Source: Daphnia carinata (taxonomy: Eukaryota > Arthropoda > Branchiopoda > Diplostraca > Daphniidae). From it: DNA of 64,000 nt. Shown piece after piece: positions 18,874 to 33,106 of the stretch (positions within the stretch are counted from its first letter, which is position 1; each line of letters begins with the position of its first letter). The stretch covers positions 5,308,679 to 5,372,678 of the forward strand of contig NC_081337.1 in NCBI RefSeq assembly GCF_022539665.2. The letters are read 5' to 3'. Under the pieces are notes generated by a model. It saw only the letters and a program-made list of their open reading frames with translations. It was not told where the DNA came from and did no database searches. The position numbers and the translations under genes were made by a program.

Positions 18874-19435
18874 GTCTAAAACGGGATTGTCCGACTTTGT
18901 AAAGCACTAAGCTGCTTCGCAGCTATGGAACATTACTTACCCAAAACATTAGCAAAAACACATCCACTGTTTCACGAAACTACAAAATTTCAGAAGAATA
19001 CGACGAGGATATTCATAGGGGCCCTACTTTCTACAATGTTTGTTTCGTGCACAGAACGGAAAGAAACGCCAAAGTCAACGTTACCTGGTTTATATTAGAG
19101 CCGCTAGATGGTAGGTCAAACGGTCTTTCAACTTGAAAAAACTGAAGCTGATGCTTATTTCCCGCCAATGTCGAAAATTAATTACACGCCTAAGAAAATT
19201 GCTTTTTTTTCTCTGCAGTAGCTGTTAACTATATTCGCGGTACTTAAAAGACCAACGGCCTAAACCAATTCTTCAGCAGGAAACAAATGACACCAGGAAA
19301 ACTTTACTTTCCTTCACATTTCCGTTTCAATAAATATTAATTCGACTACAGGCAGATGTATTTAATCAGGCACAACATGATACATGAGCAACATAAATAC
19401 ACCCAATACAGTCAACTGAAGTCAGTCTGTTGAAA

Positions 19436-20150
19436 TTACTGCTTCTTCAGGTAGTCGAGAACGACAGCGGTAGCCTCAGTCTCAAGACCCCAATCCTTGA
19501 CGACGACGCAAGAGCAGCCGACGACCTTACGAGCCTTTCCCTCCTTGTCAATCTTGCAGAGACCAGCCCATTCACCAAGCTTCTTGTTGTTGTCCACCTT
19601 CATCAATGGGATGTTGTGTTCCTGGCAGAGAGCGGATACAAGTTTCTTGTACATGGGCTCACTGCAGTTGTCTGCCAAAACACACAGCAAAGCTTGGCGT
19701 CTAATGAAAGTAGATAATTTAATGAAGGCAAGCTACAGAAACCCCTCTACTAGTGATTATGCATTACTTGTCCAAAGCTTTGGCAGCCTCATGCAGACCA
19801 CGGGCCAAACCATCATGAATCATGGCATTCTTCAGCACTTCCTGGGTAGCAGTGTTGATGTCGAGTGGGCCACCGGCAACTGGGGCGCTCAACACATCAC
19901 CTCTGCAATACAAGAGATTATAGTAAACGAAATCAGACCATTTGTTAATTGATGACAACTGAGATTCAATTGCAAGAGGTGAACGTGCAAGAAACTTCAC
20001 AGGATTTAATGAAAAATTAGACTTAGCCTATCGTTTTCCAAATACCAATCTTCATTATTTATATATTACACTATACATATATAACGTCAAATGATTTGCA
20101 TAAACAACCGGTGGCACGGTCAAGTTGACTTACCCTTCCATGTCAGACAT
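19436..20150 (-). CDS. RpS12: 40S ribosomal protein S12 (eS12)
   Basis: Structural protein of the small ribosomal subunit, L7Ae/L30e/S12e/Gadd45 family. Coding exons (minus): 20150-20134, 19902-19768, 19700-19436; 417 nt, 138 aa, normal family length. Recognisable stretches: [53 protein letters not shown], and C-terminus [10 protein letters not shown] noncoding first exon probably ends at 20296 (CATC|GTAAG), with an acceptor just before 20161. A pyrimidine tract, CCCTCTTCC on the minus strand near 20355-20347, fits a 5' TOP start typical of ribosomal protein genes. I looked for a C/D snoRNA in the introns and did not find convincing boxes. Confidence 0.97.
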
Positions 20151-20295
20151 GATTTTAACAGCTGAAATGGAACTCCTTCTGAAAATACGTAAAAAGGAAA
20201 TACTCGGTAAAAATCCATTGGTACGATAAAATTGCGGTTACGAAAATAGTATAATGGATGGCTAGGATTGAAATGGATTAACATGCAAAACTTAC

Positions 20296-20357
20296 GATGA
20301 TGTCCGAAATGGACTAAAAGTTGTAACAGACAGACGAGTTTCTTGTGGAAGAGGGCC
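20296..20357 (-). promoter_or_regulatory. RpS12 noncoding first exon and TOP-like start
   Basis: The minus strand reads CCCTCTTCC near 20355-20347, then a short leader ending at the consensus donor CATC|GTAAG at 20296/20295. This places transcription start around 20350. The terminal oligopyrimidine character is an inference from sequence. Confidence 0.5.
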
Positions 20358-20359
20358 CT

Positions 20360-21126
20360 AGATTGGCGATATATCGATAAATAGACATTTCGCAGAGTTG
20401 CCACACAGAACAAAATAGTCTCTTGTAAAAAATCATCACCAGATGGCTACCGGCTAGTAGGGAACGAATCCGTTTGGCTCTGATCGCGGTCCCCACTCGC
20501 ACCGCGCTTTTAAAAGCCATTCGGGGCATAATAGAGACAACCCTTCGTCAATCAGGGTAGTTCAGGGCAAAAATGAGGGGTTGCCCCGGAAGCCCCAACG
20601 CCATTTAAAAAAATTAAGGCTGTACGGGTTTTAAAAATCGGAGTTTGCGGGTAGAATGTCACAGGTATGAAATGTAGAAAATCAATACAAATCTTTCGCA
20701 TTTTTTTTTACATTTTAAAACAGAAAATAATACATTGCGTAATTTTTTATTTGACTAACAACTAAGCAAAACAACATTTTAAAACAACGGTCAGAGTAAA
20801 CTGTGTACTGCATTCTACGCTAACGTTTACGAGATATAACGAAACATGAGCAACTAAGCGTGAAGATGGCGCAAACACTGCAACGCAGACTATTTAATGG
20901 CATACGTCAACGTACGTTGGCCGAGCAGGTGAAATGACAGGGACATTAAGAATGTGCATATGTGGTACTCTATCTCACATGTACACCGGGGAAGAATGTA
21001 GTAATCAAGAGAGTTTGGGGTTAAGAGGGACTACCGGGATCGTCGACTCAAAACTTTATTCGAATCGGTCATGCGCGTCTGCTTCGACGACAACTGGAAA
21101 ATTGCATTTTCTCCGGCTGACTGTTG
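20360..21126. other. Intergenic region between divergent RpS12 and RGK genes
   Basis: About 770 bp separate the RpS12 start (reading left) from the RGK TATA box (reading right), so it probably contains both promoters. No coding exon is apparent. Confidence 0.4.
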
Positions 21127-21134
21127 TATATAAG
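21127..21134 (+). promoter_or_regulatory. TATA box of the RGK GTPase gene
   Basis: TATATAAG lies about 245 bp upstream of the inferred ATG at 21379, with start-site-like sequence around 21155-21165. Confidence 0.4.
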
Positions 21135-21378
21135 GGTACGCGCGCAGAAGTGACTACGTTCTGTTGCGGACCAAGTGTCCGCCTAGCAACTTCCCCCCCG
21201 CTATCGTTCTCTTTTTTCATCGTTTGTTAAGTGTATTCGCTTCTGCTTTATTTATTTCCCTACGAATTGAATTCGTAATTTCGCATTGACGAACTTTAAG
21301 AATGTATCTTAGAAATTGAATTGTATAGCGATCACAAAATCAGTGGCGTGTCTTTCTGCGCGAGAGAAGACCTATTCA

Positions 21379-24300
21379 ATGACGGACAACAATTCCTCCG
21401 TGCCAATCATGGCGGAAGTTACAATCTTAACAACAAACACGGGCAAACGTCAACAAGACCTGTTAGCGACTCCTCTTGCCGACAGTGTCACGCGACCAAT
21501 GCCGACATCATCGTCGTTGGCCGACAGCAGTCGGCTAATAGCCGATGATCAACACTTTGATGGCGAGTCAACCCAACAACACGACATGATAATTAGTGGT
21601 AGTATAAAGCATTACGGTGAAAATAACTCTGCTTGTGGAGCTCGTGTTTACTCGGCTGCCTCGGCCAATCAACCGTCTGAAAACACTTACTGTTATTCCG
21701 ATGAAGAGGGCGATGAAGAAGGGGATGATGATGTGTTGGCCAGCGGCAATCGTTTGAGTCGACGACATTCATCGGCAGGCATTGTTCCATTGTCATTAAG
21801 ATCGGTGTCGTCGTCATCGAACGCGATCGACACGGACGTGCTGCTAGCGGCCGATGGACGTGCTGGCGTCAGCCGATCGGCAAGTCGACGCTACCGCATC
21901 GACGAGGAGCAACGGAATCAATCGACGATAGCGATAGCACGCCCGGCACTAATCAATAATAACGTTGGTAATTGGTTGAACGTGCCAGGTGCTCCTGTCG
22001 ACATTGGCAAGAAGTCGATGGTGAAGAAGAACAATGCCTTCACATCAATCGAGCAGCAAATGGATCGTTTAGAATTAGTGCAAACTCCAGCGCTTGTCGT
22101 CGGAGCTGCGGCAGCAAGTATGAGGAACCAATCGCACAGTCAACGCCATCATCATCAGCAAACTCATCGATCTAGCAATTGTGTAGAGTCATCGCAGTTA
22201 TTGGTGCGTCATCAACAGTCGTCTCAACACGTTCGTTCTCAGTCGGTCCGCGTCGTTCCTTCCAGCAGTAAATTCACGGCACCTAATAGGAACAATAACA
22301 CCAGTCCAATCAATCAACAACAACAAAAATTCATATTCGACTACAACACTGGCAGCAGTATTCAGCAGCAGTCTACAGGGAAGATCCGTCCTCGCGGGAC
22401 TAGTCTGCCCGGCACTAATCGTGCCATTGCATTGGCAGATGGTGGGGTAACCGCCGGGATGAACACAGACGAAGTGGCGGCTCAGCAGCAACAACAATAT
22501 TACGATAAACGAGAGGAAGACGAGGCTGATTATTACCTGTTGAGACATTTCATCGTCCATGGCAAAAGCAATAAAGTGGTCAATCGGGGTGATTCCTTCC
22601 GTCGCTCGCTGCGTGCACATCCCAAACAGCAGAACAGCAGCGCCGTCAGTCAACATTCCAGCACGTCCAGCATCAGGTTAATACCATTAATCTTTCCAAT
22701 TTTCCTCGAATGTTTTATCTGGCATGTGTGTTGTACACCTAAGGGCAGACACAAATGAAGTTGTTCCTTTATTATCTAAAGGCTATAAAAAATGTGCGTT
22801 CCCAGCGAACTCTTACAGTTTTACGTCCATACACTGCGCAATAGCCATACCAAAGGTTATACTTTCCAAATGGGCGATTTCATGTAGCATATATAGAATT
22901 ACGGTTATTGCACAGCGATATCGTTCGAGTTGCTCTCAATGGCTAGGCACTTTTTTCGCGGACCGATAAAACGATGACGTAAAAGAAAACAAACCAGTAA
23001 AGACTAAAATGTTGTAGCGTAAGTCTAAATTTGCGCTAGGAAAAAATCCACAATCACGTATATCCTCCTGGTTGTATATGTTTAGTAAACAGTTTTAACC
23101 AGACGCGCCAGAGAGTCTAAATATATACGCCCGATGCGCCGTTTCATATAGTCTATTGCATGTGTGCTGTGCACTACAGGTTTTTATGGGCTTCCCTTGT
23201 TGTTATGGGCTATGTATCCAAACGGAGGCAACGTGCAGTACAGTCGTTATTTCGCGATCGCTAAAAAGAAAAGCTTCGGAACGGTTGGTTGCGTCGACCC
23301 TAATAGGCTTACACACATACTCTTTATACAGAAAACAAGGACACATGTGCTGGCAGTTCGCGTGTGTGTCGCTACATATTTTTTTGGTGGTATACAAATT
23401 GTTTTAATCACTGACCTATCTTATAGTCTAGCTGTCGGTCATGTTTGAAATTATACGTAAACATACTAATGGCCAACTGGTGACGTCAATTGTCGGAAAA
23501 CTAAACCAACACTCGTGCATACCAACTGATCGTTTTGCGCACAATCGTAACCTTATTCATTGTTCAAATAAATCAAAAATAAATATTTCATCACGATCTA
23601 CGTTTATAGAAGTTGGAAAGAGAAATTCTTATTTCCTTGATATTAGATGCTGCTTGCACGCTTGTTTGAGTTTCTGTTTATACCTGGCTGTAATGTCACA
23701 AAGTCTGCCGCAGAACGAGACATGCGTGTGACACGCATCAGCAGTTCTTAATACTTTTTCGTGTGACTAACTTGTACGTATGCGACATATGAACAATGAG
23801 AATTTATACGTACGTTTGAGTTTTCTGCTGCCGCCTACCCCACATAATGGTTGCTGGTAGCAGCAGCGACAATTATGGTGTTGCTGTATGAGTAGCGTGA
23901 GCTCTATTAAACCAGCTACCAGGTGAAAGAAAATCAAGGGGCAACGCCAGAACCTAAAGCAAGTCAGAAAGAAAAACATATTAAATTCATTGTTGCTACT
24001 GCTCCGAAAACTCGAATCGAGTAGACGTGCAACAAAGAGGAGTCCACGTGAACAGGATATATTGAACGGTGTCGCTAGGAGAGCTACAAATACACTACGT
24101 ACCACCAACAAAATGTGGGCATGTGAAAAGTATAGCCATGGTTAGGTGTATGTCTTATTATACATTCGTAACTGACGGCAACTGTATACCTTTTCAGTAT
24201 CGCTAGAAAGCTGAATAACAATAATGTATTTAGCTTATATGTCTATATGTATATACAGCGCTACTGGAAAAACACGAGGGACACTTCAGAAGAGTCGTTG

Positions 24301-27300
24301 CTATCGCGTGACGGTAACCGAGAAAATAATAACACATCTATAAAGGAAGTCCTCAGACTGATCGTTATCGATCCTTGTAAAAACTTTCCTATCTAAAATC
24401 GTTATTTTAGATATAAAATATAACGCAGGTGTCCAACATAAGAAATCAAACTACATTAGTCTATGCACGGCTTATTCTAAGTTCTTTGACATGTTCGTGA
24501 TTCACTATGCAGTTATAGACTCTTCTTATAACCCGCGTAAGCAGGATCTGTTATATAAAAAAGAAAAAAAAGACAACGAAAATTTTAAATGTGTCGCGAG
24601 TTTTATATGCAGGCTCAAAGGATTACGTGCCTCGCGAGGAGAATTCCTCAGATCTCACGGACAATAAATAATAAATAAGACATAGAGCAGCAGCCCGTCG
24701 GGAACGCAAAATATTGTGTGTATATACTAGGTTTATGGGCAAACAGCAGGGCGTTGTTGTATACATCTGCTGATACGATGCGTCATCAAAACAAAGTGTG
24801 CTGACATCATACGTGGATTTAGTAAAGACAATATAAGGTAATCCTATTATATTATTCACAGGCAATGATTTATAGAGGGCTTTATAGTCCTATTGGTTTC
24901 TAAATTTATAGAAAAGAGTGTTTTACTCAAGATGATGTGCAGGAAAAATTCTTTACTTTACTATGTGCACCATGAGTGTTCATGCCTGTATGTTTAATCT
25001 CTTTATCCATTGGTATTGATTTGATAAAAACTTGACAATAATGGCAGCATAGGAAGGATTTGATTGGTTATCAAGGCAGCTTCAACGAGGGGATTACTAA
25101 CACATGAAAGCTCTAGGCAAAAGCTGCCTGACTTGTTAGAAAGAAAAATAAAGGCAATTACTGCTATATCTTTTTACAAAATGGCCATTTTTAATGCAAG
25201 GCATGTCAACAAAACATGTAGCTTGCAATATGCACTTGACACTAAAGTTCCAGGTGTTACGAAAGTGTTTTGATCTTCCCTTTGGTGTAATTCACCACCA
25301 TGATCAGCCTACAACTGTTGTATAGGACTATAATTACATTCTCGTATGCCAACAGAAAGTACAAGGAAGAGCACTTCACCTTTCTCATGCAATACAGTGG
25401 GTGTTTTGGTAAATGAAATAAAACCTCACCTATTCTTGACAGCCACATGCATCTTGTTATTTGTTAATGGCCTGCCAAAGTCTGCTGGCGTGAAGTCCTT
25501 TCGTCGTCTACAAAACAAGATATTCATTGTATCTCTATCAATAATGTCAATGTTGTGTTTGAAATAACAGTACCGAAAATGTGGCCGGGTCTCCACCGCC
25601 TATCCAACAGCAGCAGCAGCAATACCACTATCATCCGCAACAACAACAAGGACAATACTACTCACCGTACCAGCATTATGGGTTAATGGATCAGGTTCAG
25701 CAACAGCAGTCATCCAGACGTGCTTCTTTATCTTTGCTAATGGTGGCCGGTGCTGATCAACAACCTGCAATGTTTGCGGGTCCATCACCGCCATCTGGCG
25801 GACCTTCATTAGGAGAACCTTTCCGAGTTTTGATGTTGGGAGCCTCTGGAGTTGGCAAAACAGCCCTGACGGCCCAATTCATGACATCTGAATATCTCAA
25901 CACTTATGAAGCTTCTTTAGGTAAGACAGCATAAATAATACGAAACTATGTGGCAGAAAAAAATGAGATAAAATCGTATTCTTTTACGGGGCCATAGATG
26001 AAGATACCTGCGATCGTTCCGTTTCAGTTTTGCTCGACGGAGAAGAATCTCAATTGGTCTTTATCGATCATCCACATGGGGAAATATCGGTAAGTTCTAG
26101 CACGTACGTTTGTCTTCATTCTCTTTCAGCCTAGTAATATGTAAGTCAATGATCTAATATTGTTGTATACAACATAGGCTTTAGAGGCAATAGCTATACT
26201 TTAACGAAAAAGGCCCTAGTTAAAACTCGTCAGAAATGTGCACCGCCATGTTTTCTTTTTCGACAGGCTTCTATAATCCGTAGAAACCAAAGTTTTTTTG
26301 TTTTTTTTTAATTTTAATAACATCTCATAGTTTTACACGAAGACTAAGATACGTTTATTAAAATAGATTTCCTTTTGCTATTTGTGCCGATAAAATTCAT
26401 TAGTTTTGGAAGTTGATAACAAACGTAGCCTACAGGCATTAAACTGTATAAAGAAAAAGGATTGCAAGAGAGTGAAAAGAAAAGGAACGAATCAAAGTTT
26501 TAGAGCACGTTCGAAAAAGTTATGTTATTCTCTTAAAAAAGTGGAGAAATGTACCATGAAAGATAGTATTCTTTCTTTAGGTGCAATATGATAGCCTAAA
26601 GCTTTGTTACTGCAGAACTGCTTGCTAGACTGATCTACGGGATGATTACCCTCTCGAATTCCATTCGTCATTATTGCAACGAGTCTACACACGGACTGCA
26701 CGATACAGAAAAAGATCAAAAGAAAACAAAAAAATGTGGGTTTGCGCTAAAGTGGTTTGTTTGATGCTGTCGTATAACTAAGCCGAACAAGAAAATTAAA
26801 GATCAAGGGAGAAAAGATCAAGTCCTCATCACGTACATAACACATAAGCCGGTCTAAGGTGGATGTCATATGGAAAAAAGATACCAAAAGTCAAAGAGGA
26901 ATACTAGCCGATTCAACACAACATATCACGAGCACAGACATGTATACATTTGGCCATCATGTATCATTACATCTATTCCAAACAGGACCCTTTTACGTGT
27001 GGGTAACTTCTGTTACTCGCAACCCATTAAAAAGATCAATCGAGTAGAGTGGCCATATAAATGATGCCTTTTTATGTAGTGTAGAAAGCGAATAAAAAAC
27101 GAGTACTCTAATGGTTTGTCGTGGTACGCTGCAAAATAGTCTAACACAACATCTAACACTGCTTTAATACGACCATATTAGTATATTCTATGCCGGTATA
27201 CGTTCAGCTAAGAAACTGCTATTGATACCTCAATAATTAATCAAAACCGTTGGATGTAGGTGGAGAACAGCGTATCCACCTACAATCCACACGCTTTCGT

Positions 27301-30300
27301 CATCGTATACAGGTGAGGTTATCGATAAATAATTCAATATACCTATCGTTATTATGTACATCTAATTACCGGAATAAATGCACAGTGTTGTGGATGCCGA
27401 GAGTCTGCGAGAAGTGGAAGAAGTGCTGCACTTTTTATGGCGACATTCGTTAACAAACAATCGAAATAGCAACAGCAGTACATTGTCCATAACGAACTCG
27501 TTTTATGGCCGGCAACGCCATCAAACAGCAAGTGCGACGACGCTCTCCACTACGGATGCTCCAGTTGACCAGACATCGCCGGTTCGAGTGGCACCATTGC
27601 AAATGTTGCCACCTCCGATTGTCATTTTAGTGGCTAACAAGATCGACCTCGTCCGTTCTCGTATCATTTCTCCTCAAGGTAATATCTTGACTTAAAATAT
27701 TTACTTAAAAACTAGGGCATACGCCAGCCATTTAAAAAGACGCATAACAAAATGGCTTTCTTTTAAAAGTCTCGATTTTTCCCATAGGGCAAGGTATTTG
27801 TAAAACTGCATCCGTAAACCATTTACAGATTCACAGCAAAGCACTATGTAGATAGGAAAAGCTTAGATCCAACCCTCCATGTAGTGGTGGCCAAACTTAG
27901 GAAGCAGAGTGGGAAAAATCGATTTCTTATTGTCGCATTTGAAATCTATAAGAGAGTAAAAATCAAAAGAAACCCATAATCGCGTGCGCGGGCAAGAGTC
28001 GGTGACAGCTGTTCTCTTCCTTTTTTTTCCGCTTCTATAGTCTGTATATCGTACGGACTGCACTCCCCTACATATATCTATCGATCTTCGGGTTAGACAG
28101 TCAACCGACGGGTGTAAGGAAATGTGCGCTCTTACGACGATTGCATCTACGAAGTGCCGCGTCGCTTCGCTAACATATGAATATCGGCTCTGCGAGGACT
28201 CTAATATATACAAGAATACTAACGGAAACTTTTCTGCACAAAACTTTGCATTATTATTACGACGTATGCCTTCCTGAGAATTGATTTACCAAATGCCGAG
28301 CGTAGACGTATTATAAAGGACCCCTTATTAATAATTGGGTGCGTCGGTGAAAGTTGACGCAAAGGTGCACCGATGCCGAACAAAAATATCCGGAAAAAAA
28401 AACTCTTGTGCCCAACCGATCGTACGAGGTATCTCGCCGTATATAATCAGCCAAAGATCAATATTGATGTAGGAAACGGGCCAATAATAGAAACGACCGC
28501 TTGGCTCCCAAACAGCTGTTACGCCGTAATCGAATCTGCGGGTGAATGTTGTGTACACAACGTCCAAGCATTCAACAGACACATCGGTTGGATTACGAGA
28601 GCCCTTAAGTACGTACGTAAGACTATAATAAATGTCAATGGAAGCATTTCGCGCGAATCGTTTGGATACTACATCAACACGTTCTTTTGTTGTCGGCAGT
28701 AAAGTGGTGCAACATTAGCATCCATCATCCGTTTTGGCTCTTGAATTGGGGGAAAATTGGCGGAGGAGGGATGGCAAAAGAGGCGGACAAGTAAGCAAAA
28801 TGTATCGAACCTTTAGTAATAATACAAATCGCTTCTGTATAGAAGATGATGCGGACGGTTTTTTTGAAAACAATGAGGGTAACAAAGAGTCGAACGGAAT
28901 AGAAACCAGTGGCATAGACGTTAGAAGAATGAATGTGTACTACTTACAATCGAAAGCCAACCAATCCATCGCAAAACAAAAGAATATCTGAAGGAGAAAA
29001 TGAACAACGAGGTAAAGCCATCGGTGGGTTGCACAAAACTAGGATGTAGTAACTAAAACGATTCTCGTTTTCTCGATGTTGAGGAGAACGTTACGAAAAA
29101 AAAGTCATCCCTTTTTCTTCCTACGATGCATTTTGTCAACCTTTTGTTTGCCGAAATGTAAAAGATATTCTCATTAAGCAGACAATGGCATTTTGTCTGC
29201 TTCCGTATTTTTTAATAAACGAACAGTCACATTGACTAGAAACAAAAGGTTGATAGAAATGCAATAGCGAGCTATATCCAATTTAATAGACACAGGACGC
29301 TATGGGAACAATATCAAGAAAAATACGGTCGATGACGGAAATACGAAAAAAGAAGGCCGTTCCATCATCTTGCCCTTGGTAAAAAAAGAAGATGGCCGAA
29401 GGAAAATCGAGAAGGGATAGAAAGGAAATCGATATGGGGAATGTAATAATTATCAGCACATCACAAATAGCATCGGAGGGATACATGGTCTAGAATACGG
29501 AAAATGCAAACAATAATGCAGCACGTGTCCACCATGAAAAAAAAGGGGGGGGGGGGAGCTGAAAAAGATAGTCACGTCAGCAGGCGTTGCCCTTCCGGCC
29601 CTGGACCAAGGGGGAAAAAAAATAATACGGGCTCAGATAGTGTCTTAGGAGAGAATGTAGAATAACAATGAAATGCTAATGTGCGATATCCAATTATTTG
29701 TACTGTTCCTTGGCTGTTCATCGGAACGGTTTAACATTCTATCGTCGTCAAGAGAAACGGAACATTGAGTCAAGTACATTACGAGAATTTGTGCAATCAA
29801 TAACACTCTCTAACGTAGGCCAGCCAAAGAGATATGAAATAATTCAAACTTAACATCGCCCGCATTTTCTAAAAAAAAAAAAAAGAATGTAACATTTCCG
29901 CACGTACCTCCATTCCGGATATCCATGGTGTTGCGTCGTTGGCACTTCGTTGTTATAAAAAGGAAAAGTTTGTCTGAAACTCAACCGATGTTTTTGCAGA
30001 TCATGAAGAACTAAACAGTTTTCCCACTTTTTTTGCTTGTTCCACCAACGTAAAAAAAATGTTCGAAACAATAGACTCACGTCAGCAACAGCTCCGGATG
30101 CATAATATTATAACCAAATGCGACTGAGGCGTCAAAGTGGTGTCCTATACAGGCCCAGCCACGCACTTTTGTTTTGAAATTGTAAACTTGCGTGTGCCAT
30201 TAGTGCCATCAACAGCCACCTTAGAAAACTTTCATTTTAATGCACAACAAAAGGCCATTGTTTGATTTCTCCTTACCTACTTCATGCAGCGGGTAAATCA

Positions 30301-30774
30301 TTGGCGACGTCGTTCGATTGCAAGTACATCGAAACTTCTAGCGGGATGCAGCACAACGTCGATGAGCTGCTCGTCGGCATTCTGAAGCAGATCCGATTAA
30401 AGATACAAAAAACGGAACAGATGCATCAGCAGCAACTGATTTCTCCAAATTCCTCCACACCTTCATCGAAAAGTCTTTTTCGCAAAAGAAGTGGAAGACG
30501 ACGCCAACAACAACAGCAGCATCGTGTTAATTACCAAACGTCGGGATCTTCAGGTATTTCAGCCGAAGGCGAAGGATCCTGTTGCATCAGCACCTCTGCC
30601 ATTCCTGGAATAGCCACCAACAACACTGGACGGATAACGATGACGGCAACAACGACGAATCGACGTTCGGCCAGTCTTCGCGTCCGCCGCATGTTGGGCA
30701 AAGCCGTTTGGACGTGTGCAGAATATTACCACAGGAACAAATCACGCTCGTGCGAAGATCTTCACGTTCTTTAA
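21379..30774 (+). CDS. RGK-family (Rad/Gem/Rem-like) small GTPase with long disordered N-terminus
   Basis: RGK proteins are membrane-associated Ras relatives, best known for inhibiting voltage-gated calcium channels and affecting the cytoskeleton. Exons: 21379-22676, 25571-25920, 25998-26089, 27260-27312, 27386-27678, 30290-30774; 2571 nt, 856 aa, phases agree. Residues 1-~510 are Ser/Gln-rich and disordered (poly-Gln near 470). G1 is GASGVGKT (~524-531). The switch II/G3 region reads FIDHPHGE instead of Ras DTAGQE, as RGK proteins diverge here. G4 is NKIDLVRSR, and G5 is CKYIETSSGMQHNV. The C-terminus NKSRSCEDLHVL matches the conserved RGK tail and there is no CAAX box. A Ser/Thr-rich insert of about 60 residues separates LHFLWRH from IVILVANKID. 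Introns 1 and 5 are 2.9 and 2.6 kb, unlike the short introns of neighbouring genes. ATG 21379 is the first in the open frame. Confidence 0.92.
22677..25570 (+). other. RGK intron 1
   Basis: Large intron bounded by AG|GTTAAT and ATAACAG|T. It contains no ORF with a recognisable domain on either strand. An enhancer or a nested noncoding RNA is possible, but nothing specific is visible. Confidence 0.7.
27679..30289 (+). other. RGK intron 5
   Basis: Large intron between donor CAAG|GTAATA and acceptor CATGCAG|CG. A G-rich run sits near 29545-29558. I see no coding exon, RNA gene or transposon protein in it. Confidence 0.7.
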
Positions 30775-33106
30775 GAGATGTTCTTGACGAGATATGTTGA
30801 TACACACACGCGAATCACACCACATATCTCTCTGTGACAGCCATTGAAATTATACACGTGTTGGCTGCCATCTGTCAATTTTTAAAGTCTCTTTGTGCGT
30901 TACGTCTCTGTTTTCTGTTGAACTCTCAAAAATACATTGATCATATCAAACGGGTTCATTTTCTTGAAGGATTTCTTTTTTCAAGGTGGAGTCATGTTTG
31001 CTCAATCACTGTGTATCGGAAATTGCATCAATGTCGATTATTGTACTAGACAATATTTACTGTTGCCGTTGACGCCATTAACGGACAGGAGCGAATAACA
31101 TGTCGGGAACTCGCTTTTAACTTATTGGGCGCGGCCATTACTTCTATTTTTGCTCTCTTTGTGATCTTTCGGCTCAGCACTTACCTTTCTCTTAAATCTA
31201 ATGCGTCAGTAGTGGCGTCCCATCTCCCCGTTAATGGATATCGGACTCAAAGTACAATCAACGGGGCCCACTTCTATTTACTAAGCTTTTATCCCTAATG
31301 GAGATGAAGCAAATTTTCTGCACCAATTTGTGTGACAAAAGGCAATCCATTTCTCAACTGAGATACTCACCTTTTCTTTGTTGAAGCACAACATCCGTCT
31401 GACTATTTGCGTGGGCAATATGGCGTGTTTCTCTTTGTAAGGTGACACAAGTACGACAACCCCAGGCACTGCACCCAACCACCCGTTAACGAACGATACG
31501 TGTATAAAATTGCACGCTCGTTATTTTATCGTTCGATGTTGGACTGTTGAACGAAAATTTGCTCATTAGTCAAAATATACTACCGTTCAAGTGTACAATC
31601 GTACCCACAAAATGTCGTGTCTTCGTTGTTGATGAGAGTCGTTCACCTTGTCACACCAACGATTTTTCCTTCGTTATCAAAGACACGACGAGATTTTTCT
31701 TCCAATTTTCCTTCGTGTGTTGTCGTAGCAAGTCGTCAGTCCCAAGTACAATTGTGTATCAAAGCGTTCTCTCGAGAACTTGTCATTCCCTAGACTTTGT
31801 CAAAAAGAAAAATTAGAGTCGCTTTATAATGAGAATTATATTGACGCAAAGTCAGGAAAAAGATTTTGTTTCAACTTGGTGTAGGTACTTACGGGGAGAC
31901 ATGTAACCAATTGGTCGGAAACCAACCCATCCGAGTTTTTGAATTCTTTGATTAAAGTATCGATTCTTCCTTGGAAATGCCATGAAACAAAAAAGCAGGA
32001 AATGAATACCTACTGCTAATAGGTCAAGGAGGCTTAGAAAGAACTGAAAATCTTTAAATTGCCCATACGCTTCTATGTGATTTAATAATTACCAAATTCA
32101 GTAAAAAGAATACCGATATCACTCGACTACCTCGGACTGAACGTGGATAAGAAATGGGACTCTAGTGCCAAATTGCCGTGGGCAAAAAAAAAATGTATGT
32201 CCAATTTTTACATATTCACCAATTGCCCTTTGAATCTTTCTTTTGTTTCCAGCGGCTTCTCGTTCCACTGACGTCACTGCATGCGTCTTCTAACACCTAT
32301 GGATGTTGTGGCTATTTATAGAAACATTCAAATGTGGCTGATGTTTGAACGCAGAAAATCACTATTGCATGGAACCATGGCGACAAGATGGGATCTGCCA
32401 AGCCTTGATGTGGAAGAAAAAAAAACTTTTAATCCACTCGACTTTTAATAGTCAATTGAAACAGGCTAGCCTACCATCTAGCGGCTCCTCTTATTCTTTT
32501 TTTAAAACAAAGTTTACATAACAAAAGGTAAATATCTTGAATACTTAAACAAACATTAAAAAAGGAAACAGTGCAAAACTAGTTGAGCTAGCGCTATGAG
32601 ACGAGAGGAGTGTTTCTGACCTTTAAATATAAAGCCATTTAGCCATATTTCAGCTTAAATTTATATAAATTTAAAAATTACACTTATCATCTTAAAAATA
32701 CTAACTGCTAAAGTTTTTTTTTTGGAAACATTTAACAAATATTCAATACTTACATGAATTCTGGACTAAAAGCAGTTCAGAGCAGACTACGTTTCAAAAG
32801 GGAAAATAATGAGAAACTGGTTTGTTTTGACAGTTACCGAGACGCCGAGAGGATTGGTGGTGTGTTCCAAAACAGTCGTCGATAAGTAATTAACTGGAAC
32901 CGGCATCTTTCTCTTTTCCTACTGTCACGTAATTCATTTGTTTATAAAGTTTTGTTGACGTCTGAAAATTATATAAAGAAAAGCAAAAAATCAAGGACAT
33001 GAACGACTGTGTTCTGCGGTTCGACGCTGAAAAGGCAAGAGGTTAGACCGTTTTAATTTAAAAAAGATGAGGAAAAAAAAACATACAAGATTACCTTTCA
33101 AACCCA
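30775..33106. other. Spacer between RGK and protein C10 genes
   Basis: RGK 3' UTR and the C10 upstream region. No supported gene. Confidence 0.4.

Noticed and set aside
19701-20133. snoRNA in RpS12 introns
   Set aside because: Checked for C (RUGAUGA) and D (CUGA) boxes with terminal pairing; no convincing set found.
22198-22656. 152-codon minus ORF opposite RGK exon 1
   Set aside because: Antisense shadow of the RGK N-terminal coding exon.
27863-28213. 116-codon minus ORF inside the RGK intron
   Set aside because: No recognisable family and no gene context; random AT-rich ORF.
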